Source: AR5 sp041497115 | GTDB lineage: Bacteria; Methylomirabilota; Methylomirabilia; Rokubacteriales; CSP1-6 | Length of the DNA: 64,000 nt | Reading direction: 5' to 3' | NCBI GenBank assembly: GCA_041497115.1 | Contig: JBGQFW010000013.1 | Span: 1-64,000 of the forward strand | Shown: piece by piece, positions 58,351 through 64,000 of the stretch | Numbering within the stretch: the first letter of the stretch is position 1 | Layout of the letters: every line of letters starts with the position of its first letter | Translations under genes and position numbers: made by a program | Notes under the pieces: model-generated | The model's database searches: none | Seen by the model: the letters and a program-made list of their open reading frames with translations, nothing else | Told to the model about the DNA's origin: nothing

Positions 58351-59082
58351 GTGAGGCTGCGACGCTCTGCGCCCGCGCTGCTGCTCGTGGCCGTCGGCCT
58401 GACGCTCGGCGCGTCGTGGGCCACCGCCGGCCGTCCCGAGCTGCCCGCGCAGCTGCCGGCCGCCGCGCGGGCGCGCCTGCAGCCCGTCACCGACAGCGCC
58501 TCGCTGGCGGTGCGAGCGGACGGTCAGCCGTTCGTCGCCCGGCGCGACATCTTCGAGTTCCTCCTCGACCATCCGGACTTCGCCACGCACGTGACCCGCA
58601 CACTCAGGCTCGCCCGCTACCGGATCTGGCGGACGCCGAGCGGCCTCGCCATCGACGACGGCTGGGGCACCGTCGGCACGTTCGACATGGTGTGGTCGGC
58701 CGCCGGGGTGCGCGTGATGCACGCCCGCGGCGTCTACCATCACAGGATCCTGCCCGACATCGGCGGCCAGGCGGTCGTGCTGATCGACTACGGCGTGCAG
58801 CCGGCGGCCCAGGGCAAGAGCCAGATCAACGCCGCCGTCACCGGCTACGTGAAGCTCGACAGCCGCGTCCTCGCGGCGGCCAGCCGGCTGGCCTCGTCGG
58901 TGGCGAGGGCCAAGGGCGAGAAGGAGGCGCGCCAGCTCGTCGAGCTGTTCGCCAAGACGACCAAGGCGATCGAGAGCGATCCGGGCGGCGTCTACGACAA
59001 GGTGCGCCGCAGGCCCGACGCGCCGGCGCACGAGCTCGACGACTTCCGCCGCCTGCTCAACCTGCCGACCGCCGCCCGCTGA
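58351..59082 (+). CDS. secreted or periplasmic protein of unknown function
   Basis: The 243-residue protein has a signal peptide (RSAPALLLVAVGLTLGASWA, cleavage near TAG). The mature part contains FVARRDIFEFLLDHPDFATH, DDGWGTVGTFDMVWSAAGVR, VVLIDYGVQ and a charged C-terminus with KTTKAIESDPGGVYDKVR. I recognise no domain. The start is GTG 58351. An extended -10 element (TGCCATAAT, 58332-58340) lies only 10 bp upstream, so the mRNA may be leaderless. It overlaps the convergent TPR gene by 26 bp. Confidence 0.72.
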   Translation: MRLRRSAPALLLVAVGLTLGASWATAGRPELPAQLPAAARARLQPVTDSASLAVRADGQPFVARRDIFEFLLDHPDFATHVTRTLRLARYRIWRTPSGLAIDDGWGTVGTFDMVWSAAGVRVMHARGVYHHRILPDIGGQAVVLIDYGVQPAAQGKSQINAAVTGYVKLDSRVLAAASRLASSVARAKGEKEARQLVELFAKTTKAIESDPGGVYDKVRRRPDAPAHELDDFRRLLNLPTAAR

Positions 59083-60967
59083 GCGCGCGGCGCACCCGCG
59101 CCAGCCCCTCGCGGAAGCGCGGCAGGTCGGGCCCCAGCCGCACGGCCGCCGCGTAGGCGGTCTCCGCCGCCTCGTGGCGCCCCTGCTCGTACAACGCCCG
59201 GCCCAGCCGGGCATGCGCGTCGGCGTGGTCCGGCCGCACGTCGAGGAACGCGCGCGCGGCCGTCTCCAGCTCGCGCCACTTCGCCTGCCCCTCCAGCGCC
59301 TGCCAGAGATCGAAGTGCGCCTGGGCCGCCTCGAAGCTGAGGCCGATGGTCGTGCGGGCCGCCGCCTCGGCCTCGGGCCACCGGGCGACCGCCACGAGCA
59401 CGTGCGTGAGCCCGGCGGCGGCGGCGATCGAGTCGCCCTGGAGCCTCAGCGCGTCGCGGTAGGCGGTCTCGGCCTCGCCCAGGCGGCCCGCCTCGGCGAG
59501 CAGCTCGCCGAGGTCGCAGCGCGCGCGCGCGTAGTCCGGCTTCAGGCGGATCGCCGTCTCGAACGCCGCCTGCGCCTCGTCGTGCCGCCCCTGCCAGTAG
59601 AGCGACACCCCGAGCCCGCGGTTGAGCGCCGGGTGATCGGGCCGCCGCTCGAGCGCCTCGCGGTAGGCGACTTCCGCCTCGGCGTGACGCCCCTGGCGCC
59701 CGAGACCGAGCGCGATGTTGCCGCGCGCGCGCAGGTGATCGGGCTCGAGCCGGGTCGCCTCGCGCAGGGCGCGCTCGGCCTCGGCGTGGCGCCCCTGGCG
59801 GCCGAGCGCGACACCGAGCTCGTAGTGCAGCTCGGCGTCGTCCGGCCGCAGCCCGACGGCGCGGCGCAGCGACGCCTCGGCCTCCGCGTAGTGGCGGAGC
59901 GCGCCGAGGGCGAGGCCGTGGCCGGCATGCAGGTCGGCGTCGCCGGGCCGCAGGCGGATCGCCTCGGCGTAGGCGGCGGCGGCGGCCGCCCACCGTCCCT
60001 GGCGCCAGTGGACGACGGCCAGCGCCGCGTGGGCGGCCGCGAAGCGCGGGCGCAGCCGCACCGCCTCGCCGAGCGCCGCCGCCGCGTCGTCGAAGCGGCC
60101 CTGACGCTCGAGCACGACGCCCAGGTGATAGTGCGCGCGCGCCTCGCCGGGCGCCAGCCGCAGCGCCTCGCGGAACGCCTCGGCCGCCTCCGCGTAGCGA
60201 TGGCGATGGCGGAGGTTCAGCGCGAAGGTCTGGCGCAGGGCGGGATCCTCGGGCCGCCGGCGCAGCGCCGCCCGGAGCGCCCGGGTGGCGTGGCCGGTGC
60301 GCCCCTGCCGCTCGAGCGCGAGGCCGAGGCCCAGGTGCGCGCGGGCCTCCAGCGGGCGCGCCTCGATGACCGCCCGGAACGCGTCGGCCGCCTCGACGTG
60401 ACGCCGCTGCTCGAGCAGCGCGCCGGCCAGGGTCAGCTGCAGGGCGGGGTCGCGCGCCCCCGCCGCGAGCGCCGCGCGCGCCAGCGCCTCCGCCTCGGCC
60501 GGGCGCCGCTGGCGGCGGAGCACCAGCGCGAGGTTCGCGCAGGCCAGCGGGTCGCGCGGCTTGAGACGCAGCGCCTCGCGCAGGGCGGTCTCGGCACCGG
60601 CGAAGTCGCCCTGGCGCTCCCGCGCGAGGCCCAGGGCCAGATGCGCCTTCGCGAAGTCGGGACGCAGGCGCACCGCCTCGGCGTAGGCGCCGGCGGCGGC
60701 GGCGAAGCGGCGCTGCTCGAAGAGCACGGCGCCGAGATCGGCGTGGGTGGACGCGACGGCGGGCGCCGCCGCCAGCGCCTCGCGCAGCAGCGTCTCGGCC
60801 TCGGCGGGGCGGCGCAGCCGTCGCAGCACCGCGGCCAGCTCGGCGCGCAGCCGCCCGTCCTCGGGACGCCGGCGCAGCGCCTCGCGGAACGCGACCTCGG
60901 CCTCGGCCCACCGGCCGGCGACCACGCGCGCGCGGGCCCGATCACACCAGCGCTTGAACTCGTCCAT
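59057..60967 (-). CDS. tetratricopeptide repeat protein
   Basis: The 636-residue protein is built of about 18 TPR units of 34 residues (for example HLALGLARERQGDFAGAETALREAL). It has no signal peptide and no other domain visible, so it is probably a cytoplasmic scaffold. The units vary but each follows the W/L-G-Y/A-F-A-P pattern. The gene lies 38 bp after the glutaredoxin-like gene and may be part of that operon. Its 3' end overlaps the convergent secreted-protein gene. Confidence 0.92.
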   Translation of the reverse strand: MDEFKRWCDRARARVVAGRWAEAEVAFREALRRRPEDGRLRAELAAVLRRLRRPAEAETLLREALAAAPAVASTHADLGAVLFEQRRFAAAAGAYAEAVRLRPDFAKAHLALGLARERQGDFAGAETALREALRLKPRDPLACANLALVLRRQRRPAEAEALARAALAAGARDPALQLTLAGALLEQRRHVEAADAFRAVIEARPLEARAHLGLGLALERQGRTGHATRALRAALRRRPEDPALRQTFALNLRHRHRYAEAAEAFREALRLAPGEARAHYHLGVVLERQGRFDDAAAALGEAVRLRPRFAAAHAALAVVHWRQGRWAAAAAAYAEAIRLRPGDADLHAGHGLALGALRHYAEAEASLRRAVGLRPDDAELHYELGVALGRQGRHAEAERALREATRLEPDHLRARGNIALGLGRQGRHAEAEVAYREALERRPDHPALNRGLGVSLYWQGRHDEAQAAFETAIRLKPDYARARCDLGELLAEAGRLGEAETAYRDALRLQGDSIAAAAGLTHVLVAVARWPEAEAAARTTIGLSFEAAQAHFDLWQALEGQAKWRELETAARAFLDVRPDHADAHARLGRALYEQGRHEAAETAYAAAVRLGPDLPRFREGLARVRRALSGRRSAG

Positions 60968-61005
60968 GGCGTCGGCGCCCGCCGCCGACGGGCGCGAACG
61001 CTATC

Positions 61006-61368
61006 CTAACAAGGCGCCGGCGCGGGGACGGCGGCCAACGCGCGACGGTAGAGGTCGTCGGTGAAGCCGCGGACGAGCAGATCGCCCGCGATCAGGACGG
61101 GCACGCGCAGGAAGCCGTCCTCGTGCACCAGCAGGGCGAGGACGTCGGCGTCGCCGACGGGCTGCCGCGCGCGATCGAGCTCGACGACGGCCGCGCCGCT
61201 CTTGACGAGGAAGCGGCGGACGCCGCGGGCCAGCGCCAGCGTGGCGGCGCCGTCCACCGGGGCCCGCTCGACGCGACGGTCGTCGAAGCCCACGCGACGC
61301 TGCGAGAGGAACTCTCTCGCGCGCTCGCAGGTGGGTCAGCCGTCCTTGTTGAAGAGGACGACCGTCAC
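61006..61368 (-). CDS. glutaredoxin-like selenoprotein (U-x-x-C; in-frame TGA read as selenocysteine)
   Basis: Translated with the TGA at 61336-61338 as selenocysteine, the 120-residue protein starts VTVVLFNKDGUPTCERAREF. This is a beta strand, a U-P-T-C redox motif (Sec11, Cys14) and a helix, followed by a cis-proline strand (RVPVLIAGDLLVRGF), the glutaredoxin/ArsC-type thioredoxin fold. The GTG start at 61368 overlaps the stop of the CheY-like gene (GTGA). The frame stays open for 109 codons after the TGA. A hairpin right after the TGA fits a bacterial SECIS. Ordinary calling would give a truncated ORF (61006-61293). Function: probable thiol/selenol redox partner. The alternative is a pseudogene with a TGC-to-TGA change. 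Confidence 0.82.
61289..61335 (-). promoter_or_regulatory. putative bacterial SECIS element
   Basis: Immediately 3' of the UGA, GCGAGAG and CUCUCGC form a 7-bp stem (positions +16 to +34 after the UGA) with apical loop AGUUC, which holds a GU at +24/+25. The stem extends with CGC/GCG past one bulged A, and CCCAC/GUGGG close the base. Position and loop match the bacterial SECIS requirement (apical GU about 16-37 nt after the UGA). Confidence 0.75.
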
Positions 61369-61754
61369 CGCTTGGGCCCCGTCGGCCGGTCGAAGATCGT
61401 GGCCAGCATGTGATCGAGGTAGCGGAAGTCGAAGGGCTTGGGCACGTAGCCGAAGGCGCCGCTCTTCAGCGCCTCCGCCGCCAGCGCCACCTGCTCGTTG
61501 GCGGTGACCATGATCACCGCGATGGACTCGTCGATCTGCTTGATGTCCTTGAGGACCTCGACACCGTTCATGCGCGGCATGTTGATGTCGAGCAGGACCA
61601 CGTCGGGGCGCTGCCGGAGGACGGCGCCCAGCGCGTCGGCGCCGTTGAGCGCGGTCTCGATGTCGTAGCTCGCCTTGAAGTGCTCGCTGAGCACTTCCAG
61701 GATCAGCGGCTCGTCGTCGACGATCAGGACCCGCTTGCGCGCGGCGTCGGCCAT
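61365..61754 (-). CDS. CheY-like single-domain response regulator
   Basis: The 129-residue receiver domain has the acidic pair Asp13/Asp14, phosphoacceptor Asp56 (VVLLDINMPRMNG), Thr84 and Lys106 (YVPKPFDF). It has no output domain, so it acts by protein-protein contact. No histidine kinase is adjacent. It lies between the ABC ATPase gene (41-bp gap) and the selenoprotein gene (4-bp overlap), suggesting cotranscription. Confidence 0.92.
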   Translation of the reverse strand: MADAARKRVLIVDDEPLILEVLSEHFKASYDIETALNGADALGAVLRQRPDVVLLDINMPRMNGVEVLKDIKQIDESIAVIMVTANEQVALAAEALKSGAFGYVPKPFDFRYLDHMLATIFDRPTGPKR

Positions 61755-61795
61755 GTCCTTCGACCCTATGCTCGGCGCGCACCAGCGTCAAGCGG

Positions 61796-62749
61796 TCAGT
61801 CGGCGTGCTGCGCGCGCGGCCCCTCGCCGACGAACAGATCCTCCAGCGACTGCCGCACCGGCTGCACGCTCACCAGACGCGCGCCGCAGCCGCGCGCGGC
61901 GGCCAGCGCGGCGTCCACCTGACGCTCGGAGACGACCTCGATGCGGGCGCCGGCCGGCGTGGCGGTCACGCGCGCCCCGTCGATGCGGCCGAGCGCGTCG
62001 GTCAGCGCGGGCAGCGCGGCGCCGATCACCGTGATCTCGAGGTGGCCGGCGGCGTCCACGCGCTGGCGCAGCTCGTCCAGCCGCCCGAGGTGGGCCAGCC
62101 GGCCGGCGTGCAGGATGGCGACCCGGTCGCACAGCACCTCGATGTCCGCGATGATGTGCGAGGAGAAGAACACGGTGACCCCGGTGGCGCGCAGACCGCC
62201 GATGAGGTCGCGCACCTGGCGGCGCCCGATCGGGTCGAGGCCGCTCATCGGCTCGTCGAGCAGCACGACCTCGGGGTCGTTGACGAGCGCCTGGGCCAGC
62301 CCCACCCGCTGCAGCATGCCCTTGGAGAACTTCCGCAGCTGCCGGCTCCACGCCGTCTCGTCGAGGGCGACGCGGCGCAGCAGGTCGGCCGCGCGGGCGC
62401 GGCGGGCGGCCGGCCCGTAGCCGAACAGCTCGGCGCAGTACTCGAGCAGCTCGCGCGCCGTCAGATAGTCGTAGAAGTACGGCTGCTCGGGCAGGTAGCC
62501 GATGCGCGCGCGCACCGCCGCGTCGGCCACGTCGTGGCCGAGGATGCGCGCGCGACCGCCGGTCGGACGCATGAGCCCCATGAGGATCTTGATGGCGGTC
62601 GTCTTGCCGGTGCCGTTGCCGCCGAGGAAGCCGAAGATCTCGCCGGCCTCGACGGTGAGCGACAGCCCGTCGAGCGCGCGCACCCGCCGCAGGTGCAGGA
62701 AGCCCGTCGGGTAGTCCTTGGTGAGGTCGGTGATCTCGATGACGCTCAT
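61796..62749 (-). CDS. ABC transporter ATP-binding protein (ABC-2 exporter type)
   Basis: The 317-residue ATPase has Walker A FLGGNGTGKTTAIKIL, signature FSKGMLQRVGLAQAL, Walker B VVLLDEPMSGLDPIG and the H-loop SSHIIADIE. Residues about 240-317 form a C-terminal extension seen in ABC-2 (CcmA/NatA-like) ATPases. The ATG at 62749 overlaps the stop of the TPR gene (ATGA). It partners with the permease at 63672-64000. Substrate unknown. Confidence 0.93.
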   Translation of the reverse strand: MSVIEITDLTKDYPTGFLHLRRVRALDGLSLTVEAGEIFGFLGGNGTGKTTAIKILMGLMRPTGGRARILGHDVADAAVRARIGYLPEQPYFYDYLTARELLEYCAELFGYGPAARRARAADLLRRVALDETAWSRQLRKFSKGMLQRVGLAQALVNDPEVVLLDEPMSGLDPIGRRQVRDLIGGLRATGVTVFFSSHIIADIEVLCDRVAILHAGRLAHLGRLDELRQRVDAAGHLEITVIGAALPALTDALGRIDGARVTATPAGARIEVVSERQVDAALAAARGCGARLVSVQPVRQSLEDLFVGEGPRAQHAD

Positions 62750-63675
62750 CCGCGCGGCACCGTCGAGCGCGGGTGCAGCGTGACGTCGCAGCCGAGCGGG
62801 CTCACCACGAGCAGGTACGGCGTCTGGCTCGGGTCGAGGGGGAGCCCCTGCGGGCTCACCGGCACCCCGGCGGCGGCCAGCCGCGCGCTGATCTCGGTCC
62901 ACGCCCGCGGGCAGCGACCCTGCTCGGCGACGAAGGCGGTGAGCGCGCGGCGGATGGCCGTCCGGTCCTCCAGCGAGCGCAGCTCCTCGAGCCGTTTGCG
63001 CGCCCACTGCCTCACCTGGTCGTCCTGGGCCTGCTCGAGCATCCGCGTGTACATCGCGCGCGCCACCTGCGGATCGTCGCCCTTGGCCTCGACGCGCTCG
63101 GCCATGTACTCCATCCAGCGGGCGGTGGTCATGCGGGCGCCACGACGGAACGCGTCGGCCGCCGCCAGGTTGTCGCCGCGCTGCCAGAAGATGTACGCGA
63201 GCTGCTGGTGCAGGTACCACTGGTCCGGGTTCTCGCGGATCCCCTTCTCGAGCAGGGCGACGGCGGCGCCGACGTCGACGGCGGGCAGCACCACCGCGGC
63301 GAATTCGTAGACGCCGGTGAACCGCGGGTCGAGCGTGGTGATGAGGTCGAACAGGCGCACCAGGGTCCGGGGGTTGACGGCCTTGATGCGATCCAGCTCG
63401 ACGGCCTGCTCGAGGCCGAGCCGGCTGGTCCGCGCCTGCTCCTGGATCTTGCGCCCGATGTACTGGAGCGCGTTGAGCCAGTACCAGTCGGCTGCCAGCC
63501 CGCCGAAGCTCGACGTCAGCCGCCGCGCCGTCGCCGGCGCCAGGTAGGGCGCGTCCTCCTCGGCGGCCGCCGGCGCGACCGACCGGCCGGCGTCGAGCAC
63601 GCGCGCCATCCCCACCGAGGCGCCGAGGCCGAGCACCACCACCGCCGCCAGCGCCAGGTCGCGCCGCGCGCTCAC
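62746..63675 (-). CDS. membrane-anchored TPR-like protein associated with an ABC-2 transporter
   Basis: The 309-residue protein starts VSARRDLALAAVVVLGLGAS from GTG 63675, with one N-terminal TM. It then has TPR-like repeats (YEFAAVVLPAVDVGAAVALL, NPDQWYLHQQLAYIFWQRGD, LAAADAFRRGARMTTARWME) and a C-terminal extension. It sits between permease and ATPase genes with 4-bp overlaps at both ends, so it is likely an accessory subunit. No known family is recognised beyond TPR. Confidence 0.82.
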   Translation of the reverse strand: MSARRDLALAAVVVLGLGASVGMARVLDAGRSVAPAAAEEDAPYLAPATARRLTSSFGGLAADWYWLNALQYIGRKIQEQARTSRLGLEQAVELDRIKAVNPRTLVRLFDLITTLDPRFTGVYEFAAVVLPAVDVGAAVALLEKGIRENPDQWYLHQQLAYIFWQRGDNLAAADAFRRGARMTTARWMEYMAERVEAKGDDPQVARAMYTRMLEQAQDDQVRQWARKRLEELRSLEDRTAIRRALTAFVAEQGRCPRAWTEISARLAAAGVPVSPQGLPLDPSQTPYLLVVSPLGCDVTLHPRSTVPRG

Positions 63676-64000
63676 TTGAAGTCCCGCCGCGCGAACAGCA
63701 GCGCCGCCGCCGCCAGCAGCGTGGCGTCCCACGCCAGCGCGTAGGCGAGCGCCATCAGCAGGTGGGCGGCCGGCGGGGCGACGCCGTGGGCGGCCGGCGT
63801 GATCAGGCTGAAGGTGGAGAGGTTCGGCAGCAGGTAGTAGAGCGCCGTCAGGAGACCGTGCACGGCCGGCGCGTCGAACAACGCCGCGAAGCCCTTGAGG
63901 TCGACGGTGAAGTGGCCGATGACGAACACTGCCAGCGAGCCGAACGCCGAGAAGATCGGCGACGAGAACGACGAGAACAGGAGGGCGACGCCGGTCAGGA
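63672..64000 (-). CDS. ABC-2 type transporter permease (5' end beyond window)
   Basis: The visible C-terminal 109 residues include hydrophobic segments (LTGVALLFSSFSSPIFSAFG, LLMALAYALAWDATLLAAAA) and end LLFARRDFK, the usual close of ABC-2 permeases. The frame is open to the right edge, so the start is outside the window. It overlaps the TPR gene by 4 bp and belongs with the ABC ATPase downstream. Confidence 0.82.
   Translation of the reverse strand, partial: LTGVALLFSSFSSPIFSAFGSLAVFVIGHFTVDLKGFAALFDAPAVHGLLTALYYLLPNLSTFSLITPAAHGVAPPAAHLLMALAYALAWDATLLAAAALLFARRDFK

Noticed and set aside
59057..60967. Periodic DNA similarity (about 102 bp) as a tandem repeat element
   Set aside because: Explained by TPR units of 34 codons.
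61006..61293. Short 95-residue ORF as an independent gene
   Set aside because: It begins mid-fold without a ribosome site; reading through the TGA gives a complete thioredoxin fold with GTGA coupling.

Overview
The window is a very GC-rich (roughly 70 %) bacterial chromosome segment with dense gene packing. GTG and occasional TTG starts are frequent, and many genes overlap by 4 bp (ATGA or GTGA). No rRNA, tRNA, CRISPR array or intact insertion sequence was seen. The gene content (class III CoA-transferase, amidohydrolase, TauD-type dioxygenase, peptide-type ABC transporters, HAMP-cyclases, a large Wzx/Wzy-type polysaccharide locus) fits a free-living soil or sediment bacterium. Candidatus Rokubacteria/Methylomirabilota or a deltaproteobacterial-like lineage is my guess; it is an inference without a marker gene.

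Layout. 1-4.3 kb: E1-beta of a 2-oxoacid dehydrogenase (cut by the left edge) with a zinc alcohol dehydrogenase, an ORF6N gene relic, class II aldolase and 6-phosphogluconate dehydrogenase. 4.4-24.4 kb: accessory metabolism and transport. This holds two paralogous membrane cyclases, an MFS exporter, an SDR, an enolase-superfamily enzyme, an FmdB-like zinc ribbon, an amidohydrolase, a TauD dioxygenase divergent from a CoA-transferase, two tiny DUF1059-type genes next to a BTAD/SARP-like regulator, the E1-alpha subunit, a binding protein with two dipeptide-type permeases, a second binding protein, an FAD oxidoreductase and a Uma2 protein.

24.4-54.9 kb: a minus-strand polysaccharide locus of 23 genes, read from a good sigma70-like promoter at about 54.9 kb down to galU. 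It encodes export (Wza-like), an ExeA-like ATPase, an HD-GYP-like protein, a BY-kinase/Wzc-like protein with an unusual C-terminal extension, an O-antigen ligase, a flippase, ten glycosyltransferase domains (two in fused proteins), an asparagine-synthase-like amidotransferase, methyltransferases, and sugar-tailoring enzymes (PIG-L, DegT, WbqC), plus the initiating phosphoglycosyltransferase. Eleven gene junctions are 4-bp stop/start overlaps, which implies one translationally coupled transcript. The gene set resembles exosortase-type EPS loci, but no exosortase lies in the window.

55-64 kb: an HtrA-like protease, a 150-bp palindromic element, a cytidylate-kinase-like/BON fusion, an orphan GvpL/F protein, a secreted unknown, and a minus-strand operon (ABC permease, TPR protein, ABC ATPase, CheY-like regulator, glutaredoxin-like protein, TPR protein).

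The most interesting observation is that the glutaredoxin-like gene (61006-61368, minus) reads through an in-frame TGA in a U-P-T-C motif. The TGA is followed at the right distance by a stem-loop with a GU-containing apical loop, as expected for a bacterial SECIS element. This is a probable selenoprotein that ordinary gene calling truncates. Other notable items are the kinase-SPOR fusion, two glycosyltransferase fusions, the kinase-BON fusion, the large inverted-repeat element and several operator-like palindromes in promoter regions.
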